Shown piece by piece: positions 26,393 through 34,641 of a stretch of DNA of 64,000 bases. The notes beneath the pieces are model-generated. The model did no database searches. It was not told the origin of the DNA and saw only the letters and a program-made list of their open reading frames with translations. Source of the stretch: Parcubacteria group bacterium M10-OD1-1 (lineage in GTDB: Bacteria; Patescibacteria; Paceibacteria; Moranbacterales; UBA2206); NCBI GenBank assembly GCA_003056145.1, contig LSNL01000003.1, forward strand, positions 186,001 through 250,000. Direction: 5' to 3'. Made by a program: the position numbers and the translations under genes. Every line of letters starts with the position of its first letter. The first letter of the stretch is position 1.

Positions 26393-27133
26393 ATGCTTTA
26401 CTCAATTATACCTCCAATCATAGTAGTCTTAAGTTTATTAGGAATAATTCTATTCTTAATGAAAAAAGCTCCAGAAATAGCTCGTTTAGCTGAAGCCCAA
26501 AAGAAGATTAATAACACTGAAACATATTATACTCATTCAGTAAAAATGATTGAGAAGCAAAAAATAGTAACCATAATCGGCTTGCTTTTAATTAAAAAAA
26601 TTCATCAATTAAAAATATTTTTTCAAGAAAATAAAAGATTTTTTATTGATTGGAAAAAGCAACTAAAAATTAAAAAGGCACAGAAAGAAAAATTAGCAGA
26701 AAGAAAAGAATTAGAACAGTTAGAAAATTTAGAAAATAAGGAAGGGGATACTTTGATTGATGTGCATAATGAGGAATATCTTAATAAACTAATAGAGGAG
26801 AATAGTGAATTACAAAAAAAAGAAGTTACTAAACAGGCTAAGATTATTAGAAAAAGAGAAATTAGAAAAGCTATTAAACCAATAGTTAGTAAAAGAGTAG
26901 TAACACCTAAAAAAATTAGAGAGAGAAAAGATATTTTTGAAAAGATATTAATTGATAGAATCGCGGTTAATCCAAAGGATATTGAAGCTTATGAAAGATT
27001 GGGAGAATATTATAGTGAGATTGAGAACTGGGAGTATGCTAAAGAATGTTTTAAGCAAGTTATAAGACTTGATAATAAAAATATTAGTGTTAAAATAAAA
27101 ATGAAAAGATTAGAACGATTGCTGAGCAAATAG
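26393..27133 (+). CDS. Membrane-anchored TPR-like protein
   Basis: A 246-residue protein with an N-terminal hydrophobic helix (about residues 3-23, SIIPPIIVVLSLLGIILFLM). A long Lys/Glu-rich, probably coiled, middle follows. The C-terminal tetratricopeptide-like pair is at about 190-240 (NPKDIEAYERLGEYYSEIEN, WEYAKECFKQVIRLD). It is likely anchored in the membrane with the repeat in the cytoplasm. It starts 3 bases after the PSP1 gene, so the two are probably translated together. Its partner is unknown. Confidence 0.65.
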   Translation: MLYSIIPPIIVVLSLLGIILFLMKKAPEIARLAEAQKKINNTETYYTHSVKMIEKQKIVTIIGLLLIKKIHQLKIFFQENKRFFIDWKKQLKIKKAQKEKLAERKELEQLENLENKEGDTLIDVHNEEYLNKLIEENSELQKKEVTKQAKIIRKREIRKAIKPIVSKRVVTPKKIRERKDIFEKILIDRIAVNPKDIEAYERLGEYYSEIENWEYAKECFKQVIRLDNKNISVKIKMKRLERLLSK

Positions 27134-27155
27134 TTCTCAGGAAGTGTTTTATTTT

Positions 27156-27201
27156 TTCGCCAAGAAAGTTAAAAAATCTAAAGGCTAGTTAACTTGGCGA
27201 A
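27156..27201 (+). other. Inverted repeat between the TPR gene and the tRNA cluster
   Basis: TTCGCCAAG (27156-27164) and CTTGGCGAA (27193-27201) are perfect complements separated by 28 bases. The hairpin is preceded, not followed, by a T-run on the plus strand, so it is a poor terminator. It may be a processing or boundary structure for the tRNA transcript. Confidence 0.4.
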
Positions 27202-27220
27202 TAAATTTAAAAATGATTTT

Positions 27221-27294
27221 GCCTGAATAGCTCAGTTGGTTAGAGCAACTGTTTTGTAAACAGTAGGTCGTCGGTTCGAATCCGACTTCAGGCT
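27221..27294 (+). tRNA. tRNA-Thr (anticodon TGT)
   Basis: A complete cloverleaf: acceptor GCCTGAA/TTCAGGC, anticodon stem ACTGT/ACAGT with loop TTTGTAA, and T-arm sequence GGTTCGAATCC. CCA is not encoded. It is the first of three clustered tRNA genes. Confidence 0.95.
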
Positions 27295-27317
27295 CAGTAA
27301 TGATGGAATTTAATTAG

Positions 27318-27400
27318 GGGTCGGTGGCAGAGTGGTTAAATGCACCTGACTGTAAATCAGGCGACGTAAGTCTACGGCGGTTCAAATCCGTCCCGGCCCA
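27318..27400 (+). tRNA. tRNA-Tyr (anticodon GTA)
   Basis: A class II tRNA with a long variable arm. The acceptor is GGGTCGG/CCGGCCC with one G-U pair, the anticodon stem is CCTGA/TCAGG with loop CTGTAAA, and the T-arm contains GGTTCAAATCC. CCA is not encoded. Confidence 0.95.
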
Positions 27401-27455
27401 CATCAAGATTGTAAAAAGCAGGCTATTATTATAGATAGAGAACGGAGGTTTCTAC

Positions 27456-27528
27456 GCCGAGATAGCTCAGCTGGTAGAGCACGTCCATGGTAAGGACGGG
27501 GTCCCGGGTTCAAGTCCCGGTCTCGGCT
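27456..27528 (+). tRNA. tRNA-Thr (anticodon GGT)
   Basis: The acceptor is GCCGAGA/TCTCGGC, the anticodon stem is CGTCC/GGACG with loop ATGGTAA, and the T-arm contains GGGTTCAAGTCCC. CCA is not encoded. Together with the TGT isoacceptor it covers ACA and ACC/ACU codons. Confidence 0.95.
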
Positions 27529-27608
27529 CAGGGATTATTGAGGAAAAATAGTTTAGTAGGTAATAAAATTAATCGAAATTAAAATTTAACATATTTAATA
27601 TAATAATT

Positions 27609-27764
27609 ATGACACGAGAAAATTTAGTGAAGATGAAATGCGAAGTTTGTAAAAATATTAATTATTTTACATCCCGAAATAAAAAAACTATCAAAGAAAA
27701 ATTAGAGTTAAAAAAACATTGTCCAAAATGTCGCAAGCATACTTTACACAAAGAAATGAAATAA
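27609..27764 (+). CDS. rpmG: 50S ribosomal protein L33 (bL33), zinc form
   Basis: A 51-residue protein, too short for most ORF cut-offs. It has the L33 pattern with zinc ligands CEVC and CPKC and the ending KCRKHTLHKEMK. It directly follows the tRNA cluster, a frequent position for rpmG. In many bacteria secE and nusG come next, but they are not here. Confidence 0.93.
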   Translation: MTRENLVKMKCEVCKNINYFTSRNKKTIKEKLELKKHCPKCRKHTLHKEMK

Positions 27765-28110
27765 GTGGAAGATTTGATAGGTTCTACTTTTGTGAACTTG
27801 CGAGTTTGGTTTGTTAGAATACTCTTTGACAAATAAAAGTAAATGCAGATTAATAATAAAGTGAGGATCCCCAAATTTCTTAACGGAAGCTTGATTCTCT
27901 TTTATTGTTTTGGAGGTAGTCATTTTTAAAATGGCTGTCTTTGTTTCATCAAAGGCTTTAAATAATAGTAAAGCTTGACTTAGTGCTTATTTTATATTAA
28001 ACTTATATGTTGAGTAAACTTACTCACAAATTTACAATTGAATAGTTGAATATATGGATAAAAATGAATCTTATTTAAAAAAATTTTACTAAGAAAAAAG
28101 GAGGGAGAAG
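27765..28110. other. Intergenic region with no supported gene
   Basis: 346 bases between rpmG and the GNAT gene. A TTGACA (27826-27831) lacks a good -10 box. A weak stem (AGTCATTTT/AAAATGGCT, about 27917-27936) is followed by a short T-rich stretch and may terminate rpmG transcription. The end of the gap carries AAGGAGGGA, the SD sequence of the GNAT gene. No RNA gene or protein was recognised. Confidence 0.4.
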
Positions 28111-28563
28111 ATGAAAATAAGAAGAGTTTGTGAAGATGATAGAAAAGTTCTTAGAGTAATAGCTTTTGGCATACTTGAGCCTTTGTATGGAGATCAGTCA
28201 AAAGCTTTGCATGAATGGATTTCTGGAGAAGGTTTTAAATATGCCTTTGCCCTAGTATCAAAAAACAATGAGGTGGCTGGATTTTTGTCTCTCAAAGCTA
28301 ATCCAGCTAATCTATATCTAAAAATTTCAACACTTCTGATTTTTGATGGACATAAAAAACTTGGATATGGTAAAAAATTACTTGCTAAAGCTATTCACGT
28401 AGCAGAAGAACTTGGTTTCAAGAAGATAAAAGTCACAGTGTCTGACAGCAAGCAGGAATCTCTGAATTTTTTTACTCATGCAGATTTTATTATTGTTGAT
28501 AAAAAGTTGGGTAAATATAGACAAGACGCTACTGAAATAATACTTGAAATGGAGGTTATATAG
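28111..28563 (+). CDS. GNAT-family N-acetyltransferase
   Basis: A 150-residue acetyltransferase fold. The acetyl-CoA binding motif A is GHKKLGYGKKLLAKAI near residue 89, preceded by a beta strand (LKISTLLIF) and followed by FKKIKVTVSDSKQESLNFF, as in the GNAT core. The substrate is unknown. Unlike most genes in the window it has a strong SD (GGAGG, 28100-28104, six bases before the ATG). It overlaps the next gene by one base at TAGTG. Confidence 0.8.
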   Translation: MKIRRVCEDDRKVLRVIAFGILEPLYGDQSKALHEWISGEGFKYAFALVSKNNEVAGFLSLKANPANLYLKISTLLIFDGHKKLGYGKKLLAKAIHVAEELGFKKIKVTVSDSKQESLNFFTHADFIIVDKKLGKYRQDATEIILEMEVI

Positions 28564-28904
28564 TGAAAGAGTTAAGATTTAAACGCAAATATTTAATGAT
28601 GGTTGATTCGGAGAATAAGACTCTGGAATGTAGAGTTAATTATCCATTTATCAGAAACATCAAAAAAGGTAACGTTGTGAAATTTTTTTGGGAGAAAGTA
28701 TCCTTAATTGTTAAAATTATTGAGATTAGGCGATATAAAACATTTAGGGATATGTTCATGAAAGAGAATGTTAGTAAGCTTGTTCCTGGAATGACACCAG
28801 AACAAGCGTTGCGTGAATATGAGTCAATCTATCCGAAATGGAAAGTCCAGAGGTTTGGCGGGCTTATTGTTTTTGAATTTAAACTTATTCACAGGGAAAA
28901 GTAA
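28563..28904 (+). CDS. ASCH-domain protein (PUA-like)
   Basis: A 113-residue protein with the small beta-barrel pattern of ASCH domains: KTLECRVNYPFIRNIKKGNV near the start, then KIIEIRRYKTFRDMF and the helical MTPEQALREYESIYPKWKV. ASCH proteins bind RNA or modified nucleosides; one branch (YqfB) hydrolyses N4-acetylcytidine. It uses a GTG start preceded by GGAGG (28551-28555) and is translationally coupled to the GNAT gene. It resembles the product at 28974 in domain order but is clearly diverged. Confidence 0.65.
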   Translation: MKELRFKRKYLMMVDSENKTLECRVNYPFIRNIKKGNVVKFFWEKVSLIVKIIEIRRYKTFRDMFMKENVSKLVPGMTPEQALREYESIYPKWKVQRFGGLIVFEFKLIHREK

Positions 28905-28927
28905 AATTATATTGCAGTATCAATAAT

Positions 28928-28963
28928 AAGGTGGTAGGCTGAAAAAGCAAACCACCTTTTTTA
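28928..28963 (+). terminator. Intrinsic terminator after the GNAT-ASCH pair
   Basis: AAGGTGGT pairs with ACCACCTT across a 15-base loop and is followed by TTTTTTATTTT. It lies only 11 bases before the start codon of the next ASCH gene. Confidence 0.8.
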
Positions 28964-28973
28964 TTTTAGAATT

Positions 28974-29306
28974 ATGAAAATTATTTCAATCAACATACAG
29001 GAACCATATTATTCATTTATTTTGAATGGAAAAAAGACTATAGAAGGACGTCTAAATAAGGGAAAATTCGCTTCTATAAACATTGGTGATAGCATAGAAT
29101 TAAAGCCGGAAAAAATCAGGTTTTTGATTGTTGAAAAAAAAATATATAAAAATTTTAAGGAAATGATGAAAATAGAAGGTGTAAAAAATGTTATTCCTGA
29201 TAAAAATAGCTTAGATGAGGCAGTGAATGTTTATTATAAATTTTATACAAAAGAAGACGAACAAACATTTGGTGTTGTGGCTATTAGAATTAAAAGAGAC
29301 AATTGA
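28974..29306 (+). CDS. ASCH-domain protein, second copy
   Basis: A 110-residue ASCH protein. The N-terminal motif EPYYSFILNGKKTIEGRLNK is close to the YqfB-like consensus, with a Lys and a Glu-Gly-Arg at the expected active-site positions. The region KNFKEMMKIEGVKNVIPDKN corresponds to the second half of the domain. It starts directly behind a terminator, with no SD and a TATTTT six bases before the ATG, so it may be expressed as a leaderless transcript. The residues suggest, but do not prove, an amidohydrolase acting on acetylated cytidine. Confidence 0.7.
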   Translation: MKIISINIQEPYYSFILNGKKTIEGRLNKGKFASINIGDSIELKPEKIRFLIVEKKIYKNFKEMMKIEGVKNVIPDKNSLDEAVNVYYKFYTKEDEQTFGVVAIRIKRDN

Positions 29307-29508
29307 AGAAGTAATTGATGATTTGCTTAAAAGAATAATAGAAGTTAAAATAAATATTAAGGAAGGTAGGAGTTAAATAAGATTAATTCTAGTTATTATC
29401 TTTGTAGATACACTTATAATTTTAACTAAACTTTTGATTGGAAATTTCTTTTATTGTTTTAAATTGATTATCTAGTAAAAAAAATTAAATGCAAAAGGAG
29501 GAAGGCTA

Positions 29509-29751
29509 ATGAAACAGAGAAAGGAAGTTATGTTAACAGTCTGTTGTGGTTGTCAGGATAGAGGAGCCTTGGGTTGTTATGATAGTCGCAGAGAAGAGGA
29601 GAAAAAAATTCTTTATTGTGAATCTTGTGGTGTCATGCATTGCCCGACAACTAATAGTCCAGATAGCTATGGGCTATGTCCAAAGTGTCATCAAGGACTT
29701 CTTCAAAAAATAAAGGAATTAGCACTAGCTGAAAAAAATAAAAAAAAATAA
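29509..29751 (+). CDS. Small cysteine-rich zinc-ribbon protein, unknown
   Basis: An 80-residue protein with Cys pairs CCGC, CESCG, HC and CPKCHQG, enough for one or two zinc sites, and a lysine tail. It has a strong SD (AGGAGG, 29496-29501) and is followed by a strong terminator, so it is a self-contained one-gene unit. The 200 bases before it (29307-29508) hold no supported gene; a short frame there reading through LKRIIEVKINIKEGRS lacks a start. No family was recognised. Confidence 0.6.
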   Translation: MKQRKEVMLTVCCGCQDRGALGCYDSRREEEKKILYCESCGVMHCPTTNSPDSYGLCPKCHQGLLQKIKELALAEKNKKK

Positions 29752-29770
29752 AAAGAAGATTGCTCTTTTT

Positions 29771-29812
29771 TAAGTGGTATTTTTCGTAATTACGAAAAAC
29801 ACCACTTTTTAT
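29771..29812 (+). terminator. Strong intrinsic terminator
   Basis: AAGTGGT, then TTTTTCGTAATTACGAAAAA, then ACCACTT form a long stem with one mismatch near its base (29772-29808), followed by TTT and AT-rich sequence. It closes the zinc-ribbon gene. Confidence 0.85.
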
Positions 29813-29982
29813 TAAATAAATTTTAGAGATAAAAATTTTAATAATAAAAAATAAATCAAGCTAATTAAGAATTCTTTTTATAGTGTAAATTTTAAATTGT
29901 GATATAATAATAAAAAGTGAGATAAACATTAAAAACTTTTGAAATTATAGGAGATGGGAGATATTAAATAACTGATAAATGT

Positions 29983-30687
29983 ATGAGTATAAAAAAAGAA
30001 AAAATAATAATTGCTGTTGACGATTTTGGTGTCAGTAAAAAAGCCAATCAAGCTATTTTAAAATTGGTGAAGGTCGGAAAAATTGACCGAGTAGCGGTAA
30101 TGATGGGAGGAAAAATTTCCAAAGAAGAGGCACGAGAACTTTTAAATTCAGGCGTGAAACTAGATATACATTTACATCTTTTGGGAAAGAATTTTTTCGC
30201 CAAAAGAAAGGATGAACCATCTATTAATATTTTTCAAAGAATAGCTTTTTTTTTAGTGGATATTATGATTGGGAAGTATAGTGTTCCAAAAATTAGAAAA
30301 GCTTGGAGAAGGCAGTTGGAAGATTTTAAGGCTTCGTTTGAAAGATATCCTGATGGTATAAATTCTCATGAGCATATGCATTTTTTTCCGACATTCTTTA
30401 AGGTTGCCCTGAAGTTAAAAAGAGATTGTAGTATTGGCTATATTAGATTTGGGGAAGAAAAATATAATTTAAAATTTAATTTGGTGGCTTTTATTCTTGA
30501 TCTCCTAAGAATAGTGAATTTAAAATTTAACAAAGATAAATTTGAAACATCTAAGTATTTAGTCAGTTTTGATTGGATTGAAAATGATGCTAATTTCTTT
30601 AAGCATCTTTCTTCGGTTGATAGTACTGAATTGGTTTTTCATCCAGAGCGAGACAATGAATTTGAATTTTTGATAAAAAACTTTTAG
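29983..30687 (+). CDS. YdjC/ChbG-like carbohydrate deacetylase
   Basis: A 234-residue protein of the YdjC/ChbG family, which removes acetyl groups from N-acetylated sugars. The metal-binding motifs are AVDDFGVS (Asp13-Asp14), LDIHLHLLG near residue 60 and NSHEHMHFFP near 127. It has a TATAAT (29903-29908) and a leader of about 70 bases, with no SD. It stands alone between the accessory patch and proS; its product may act on cell-wall or surface sugars. The 196-base gap behind it shows nothing beyond AT-rich sequence. Confidence 0.8.
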   Translation: MSIKKEKIIIAVDDFGVSKKANQAILKLVKVGKIDRVAVMMGGKISKEEARELLNSGVKLDIHLHLLGKNFFAKRKDEPSINIFQRIAFFLVDIMIGKYSVPKIRKAWRRQLEDFKASFERYPDGINSHEHMHFFPTFFKVALKLKRDCSIGYIRFGEEKYNLKFNLVAFILDLLRIVNLKFNKDKFETSKYLVSFDWIENDANFFKHLSSVDSTELVFHPERDNEFEFLIKNF

Positions 30688-30883
30688 ACTAAATTATTTT
30701 TGAAGAGTAACAAAATTTAGAAGATATATTAGAGTGTGATAATTTTTGTTTCAACGCTATTTTTTATAAAGATAGACATTAGATAATGGATAGTTTTATC
30801 GTTAATGATATGTGCAGTGATTTTAGAAAGTTCTTTCACTAGATTTTAAATAAATATAAATTTATTTTTTATTTTTCTAGTGT

Positions 30884-32125
30884 TTATGACTGTTTTATTT
30901 TTGAAATTAAACTTTTGATAGGAATAATCTTGCTCTTTATTTCGTTTCTCTTTTTAAACTCAACGCCACCAGCGTCAATGGATTTTCCACTAATTACGAC
31001 TCTATACGGAATTCCAATTAAATCTGAGTCGGCAAACTTTTCTCCAGCTCGGACATTACGATCATCATAAAGAGTTTCAATGCTGTTTTTCAATAAATCA
31101 TCGTAAATTTTTTGTGCTTCCTCATCTTTTCCAAGGCTAATGAGATGAACATTAAAAGGTGCAACAGCTTCTGGCCAAATAATTCCCTTATTATCATTGT
31201 AGATTTCGGTGATTGTTCCCATGACGCGTTGCGGACCGATACCGTAACATCCCATGATTACCGACTTTGATTTTCCTTCCTTATCTTTATATTTTAAATC
31301 TAGTGCTCTAGAGAATTTATCCATAAGTTTAAAAATATTTCCTACTTCTACGGCTTTTTCTTCGTGCAATTTAGCATTTCCGCACTCAGGGCACTGGTGA
31401 TTTAAATCTTTGATTATTTCCTTGTTGACGGCGATGTGACACTTATCGCAAACATAAATTAAGTCTTCTCCAGAAGAAGTAATCGTTTGAAATTCATGGG
31501 AATATTGGGAAAAAGTCCCACCAGAAGCATAAGTCATATAGGTTTTATCTCCTAATCCTAGTCGATTAAATATTTTAAGATAAGCCTCTTGAGCTTTTTT
31601 ATAATATACTTCTAAATCTTCTTGATTGGCGTGGAAGGAATAAAGGTCTTTCATAATGAATTCTCTAAGACGCATTATTCCAGATTTGGCACGTTTTTCA
31701 TTTCTAAATTTAGTTTGAAATTGGTAGACATATTTTGGTAGGTCTTTATAGGAATTGATGTGTTTTTTAATTAAATTGACTAATGGTTCTTCATGAGTTG
31801 TTCCTAGTCCAACTTCTCCGCCAGTTTTTATTTTGGTTTTAAACCACACATCCAAAACTTCGTCGTCCCAACGTCCGGTTATTTTCCAGATTTTCGGATT
31901 TTGAAGGGCGGTCAAAAGAATTTCTTGTCCTCCTATGGCATTAATTTCTTCGCGAATTATTTCTATTATTTTATTAAGTGTTCTAAGTCCAAGTGGCAAA
32001 AAAGAATAAACTCCAGCCATTTCTTTATCAATAAACCCAGCCCTAAGAAGAAGTTGAGCATTTAGACTGACCTCATCTTTGGGGGCTTGCTTTTGGGTTT
32101 TGGTAAATAATTGTGATTGTTTCAT
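30884..32125 (-). CDS. proS: Prolyl-tRNA synthetase, short form lacking the INS editing domain
   Basis: Class II ProRS of 413 residues against about 570 in E. coli. Motif 1 lies in FLPLGLRTLNKIIEIIREE, motif 2 is FRNEKRAKSGIMRLREF and motif 3 is GCYGIGPQRVMGTITE, followed by the anticodon-binding domain. The large INS domain that deacylates Ala-tRNA-Pro, normally between motifs 2 and 3, is missing. In its place is a short stretch with two CxxC pairs (CDKC, CPEC) that looks like a zinc ribbon. Charging should be intact but cis-editing absent. A promoter (TTTACA, 17 bases, TATTTT) lies at 32156-32184. Confidence 0.95.
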   Translation of the reverse strand: MKQSQLFTKTQKQAPKDEVSLNAQLLLRAGFIDKEMAGVYSFLPLGLRTLNKIIEIIREEINAIGGQEILLTALQNPKIWKITGRWDDEVLDVWFKTKIKTGGEVGLGTTHEEPLVNLIKKHINSYKDLPKYVYQFQTKFRNEKRAKSGIMRLREFIMKDLYSFHANQEDLEVYYKKAQEAYLKIFNRLGLGDKTYMTYASGGTFSQYSHEFQTITSSGEDLIYVCDKCHIAVNKEIIKDLNHQCPECGNAKLHEEKAVEVGNIFKLMDKFSRALDLKYKDKEGKSKSVIMGCYGIGPQRVMGTITEIYNDNKGIIWPEAVAPFNVHLISLGKDEEAQKIYDDLLKNSIETLYDDRNVRAGEKFADSDLIGIPYRVVISGKSIDAGGVEFKKRNEIKSKIIPIKSLISKIKQS

Positions 32126-32155
32126 ATTTTTTAATAAAGTTAGGAAAGAATAAAT

Positions 32156-32184
32156 AAAATAGACTAGAGGTAGTTTATTGTAAA
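32156..32184 (-). promoter_or_regulatory. Promoter of proS
   Basis: On the minus strand TTTACA (complement of 32179-32184), a 17-base spacer and TATTTT (complement of 32156-32161). The leader is about 25 bases. Confidence 0.5.
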
Positions 32185-32287
32185 TTTAGTGCTTTTATAA
32201 TGGCATAATAAAAAATAAAAATCAACTGAAAAATTTTCCTGACTAATTTCTTAAAACCAAAGAAGGTTTATTTTTCTAGATTAATTA

Positions 32288-32296
32288 TGCTATAAT
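32288..32296 (+). promoter_or_regulatory. Extended -10 promoter of ispG
   Basis: TGCTATAAT is a perfect extended -10 element, 30 bases before the ispG start. No good -35 box is seen, as is common with extended -10 promoters. Confidence 0.55.
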
Positions 32297-32325
32297 TAGC
32301 TTAAAATAATTCTAAAATAATTATT

Positions 32326-33378
32326 ATGAAAAAATATATTTCAAGTGTAGTGAAAGTTGGTCAGTATAGATTAGGAGGAAAAAATCCAGTTCGTATACAA
32401 TCAATGTGCAACACTGACACACGAGATGTTGCGATGACAGTTAAGCAGATATTAAATTTAGAAAAAGTTGGTTGTGAAATAATTAGAGTAGCGGTTCCTG
32501 ATCAGGAAGCAGCTAAAGCTTTAGGAAAAATAAAAAAACAAATCCATATTCCTTTAGTAGCGGATATTCATTTTGATTATAAGCTAGCTTTGGAAGCTAT
32601 GAAACAAGGAGTGGATAAACTAAGAATTAATCCTGGAAATATCGGTTCGGAGGAAAAAATCAAAGCGGTAGTTTTAATGGCTAAAAAGAAAAAAATTCCC
32701 ATTAGAATTGGTATCAATAGTGGTTCGTTAGAAAAGGATATTTTGAAAAAGTACAAAGGTAAAGCTACTGCCAATGGGATGGTGGAATCAGCTATGAGGC
32801 ATATTAAAATTTTAGAAAAGTATAAGTTTAAAGATATTTTAATTTCTCTTAAAGCTTCTGATATTAAAAGAACCGTAGAGGCTTATAGAATGTTAGCCGA
32901 AAAAGTTAAGTACCCTCTTCATATCGGAGTAACAGAAGCCGGAACATCCTTTAGAGGAACAATAATGTCATCTATTGGTTTAGGAATTTTACTTTATGAT
33001 GGTATTGGAGCAACAATGAGAGTTTCTTTAACGGCGGACACAACTGAAGAAGTGAAGGTGGCTTGGGAAATTCTGAAATCTTTGAAGCTTCGAAAAAGGG
33101 GAATAACTGTTACTAGTTGTCCAACTTGCGGGAGAACAGAAATTGATTTAATTGGATTGGCGAAAAAAGTTGAAGACGCAGTAGCTTTAATTGATAAGGA
33201 TATTCACGTGGCGGTAATGGGCTGCGTTGTTAACGGTCCGGGGGAAGCACGCGAAGCGGATGTTGGAGTTGCTGGTGGAAAAAAATCGGGAGCTATTTTT
33301 GTGCGAGGTAAGATAAAAAAAACTGTTCCAGAAAATAAAATTTTAGAAGCTCTTTTAGAAGAGATTGATAAGTTATAA
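32326..33378 (+). CDS. ispG: 4-hydroxy-3-methylbut-2-en-1-yl diphosphate synthase (GcpE/IspG)
   Basis: A 350-residue enzyme of the MEP isoprenoid pathway that converts MEcPP to HMBPP. The TIM-barrel half shows PVRIQSMCNTDTRDV, VADIHFDYKLAL and KLRINPGNIGSEEK. The 4Fe-4S ligands are CPTCGRTE and the later Cys in MGCVVNGPGEA. It is the only MEP gene in the window. Its presence implies the cell makes at least some of its isoprenoids, such as the polyprenyl carrier needed by the glycan genes at 48-57 kb. Confidence 0.96.
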   Translation: MKKYISSVVKVGQYRLGGKNPVRIQSMCNTDTRDVAMTVKQILNLEKVGCEIIRVAVPDQEAAKALGKIKKQIHIPLVADIHFDYKLALEAMKQGVDKLRINPGNIGSEEKIKAVVLMAKKKKIPIRIGINSGSLEKDILKKYKGKATANGMVESAMRHIKILEKYKFKDILISLKASDIKRTVEAYRMLAEKVKYPLHIGVTEAGTSFRGTIMSSIGLGILLYDGIGATMRVSLTADTTEEVKVAWEILKSLKLRKRGITVTSCPTCGRTEIDLIGLAKKVEDAVALIDKDIHVAVMGCVVNGPGEAREADVGVAGGKKSGAIFVRGKIKKTVPENKILEALLEEIDKL

Positions 33379-33437
33379 TTAAATAAAAAAGTAATATAAA
33401 AATTTTTTATATTTCAAAATAGATTACTAGCTAAAAT

Positions 33438-34499
33438 TTATTTCTGCATTTTTAATTTTATATCAGCTTCTTGAAGAGAAAGAATAATATTGTCTAAATC
33501 TCCACTAAGAATACCTTCTAAGTTGCTCCAACTTTTTTTGATACGGTGATCAGTTACTCTATCCTGAGGATAATTATAAGTTCTAATTTTTTCACTTCGG
33601 TCGCCAGTTCCAATTTGACTACGACGAGCATCTCCAACTTTATTTTCTCTCTTCTCTTTTTCTATTTGTAGTAATCTGGAACGAAGAACTTTCATTGCTT
33701 TATCTTTATTTTTAAGTTGGGATTTTTCATCTTGACAAGAAACTATTAAGTTAGTAGGTAAATGAGTAATCCGAACAGCTGATTTAGTAGTATTGACGGA
33801 TTGACCTCCTGGACCAGAAGAGCAAAAAGTATCAATCCGAATATCTTTCTCTTCGATAACTAAATCAACTTCTTCGGCTTCTGGTAGAATAGCGACGGTA
33901 ACGGTAGAAGTATGAATTCGTCCAGATTTTTCGGTTTCTGGAATTCTTTGCACCCTGTGTACTCCTGATTCATATTTCATTTTACTATATACATCAGTAC
34001 CTTTAATTTCAAAAATTACTTCCTTATAACCACCAATGCCAGTTGTATGAGAATTGAGAAGAGAAATTTGCCAAGTATTCTTTTCAGCGAAATGGGAATA
34101 CATTCTAAAAAGTTCAGCGGAAAATAAAGCTGATTCGTCACCTCCAGCTCCAGCTCTAATTTCTACAATAATATTTTTATTATCGTTAGGATCCTTAGGA
34201 ATTAATGCTTGCTCAAGCTTTTTTTTAAGAATTTCTTTTTGAGAAGCTAGCTCAATATTTTCAGACATAGCCATTTCTTTTAATTCTTGATCAGTATCAT
34301 TATTAGCTATATCAGCATTTTCTTGCATAGTTTTTTCAAGACTTTCTAACTCATTGATTATTTTTATGGTTCCTTCTAATTCAGATTGTCTTTTGCCAAG
34401 TTGAGCTAATTTTTGAGTATCAGAAACAACCTCAGGTAAATTGAGTTGCTCTTGTATATTTTGATATTCTTGTTTAATAGCGTCTATTTGGCTTTTCAT
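33438..34499 (-). CDS. prfA: Peptide chain release factor 1
   Basis: A 353-residue RF1. The GGQ motif is GPGGQSVNTTKSAVRITH, and the RF1-type recognition motif appears as PET in HRVQRIPETEKSGRIHTS (PAT or similar in RF1, SPF in RF2). RF1 reads UAA and UAG. The start codon lies 7 bases behind a -10 box, so the mRNA is probably leaderless. Confidence 0.95.
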   Translation of the reverse strand: MKSQIDAIKQEYQNIQEQLNLPEVVSDTQKLAQLGKRQSELEGTIKIINELESLEKTMQENADIANNDTDQELKEMAMSENIELASQKEILKKKLEQALIPKDPNDNKNIIVEIRAGAGGDESALFSAELFRMYSHFAEKNTWQISLLNSHTTGIGGYKEVIFEIKGTDVYSKMKYESGVHRVQRIPETEKSGRIHTSTVTVAILPEAEEVDLVIEEKDIRIDTFCSSGPGGQSVNTTKSAVRITHLPTNLIVSCQDEKSQLKNKDKAMKVLRSRLLQIEKEKRENKVGDARRSQIGTGDRSEKIRTYNYPQDRVTDHRIKKSWSNLEGILSGDLDNIILSLQEADIKLKMQK

Positions 34500-34506
34500 T
34501 AATCCA

Positions 34507-34535
34507 ATCTTAGCTTACTTTAAAAGGTTTGTAAA
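34507..34535 (-). promoter_or_regulatory. Promoter of prfA (leaderless arrangement)
   Basis: On the minus strand TTTACA (complement of 34530-34535), 17 bases, TAAGAT (complement of 34507-34512), then 7 bases to the ATG. Transcription would begin at or within a base or two of the start codon. Confidence 0.55.
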
Positions 34536-34641
34536 CTAAAGCTTAGGAGTAAAAATTTGCTTTTTACTTATTTTTTATGCTTTAATAAAAGAAATAGTTC
34601 CTTATTAGATTATCATTCTATTAATAAAGGAGGATGGGAAA

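Noticed and set aside
27840..27990. Small RNA or 15-codon gene (MAVFVSSKALNNSKA) between rpmG and the GNAT gene
   Set aside because: A TTGACA and a GGAGG are present, but there is no good -10 box, the GGAGG is about 20 bases from the ATG, and the peptide is too short to judge.
29270..29380. Frame extending past the second ASCH gene (ending LKRIIEVKINIKEGRS)
   Set aside because: It has an amphipathic, protein-like sequence but no start codon with a ribosome-binding site and is in a different frame from the ASCH gene. A frameshifted C-terminal extension is possible but unsupported.
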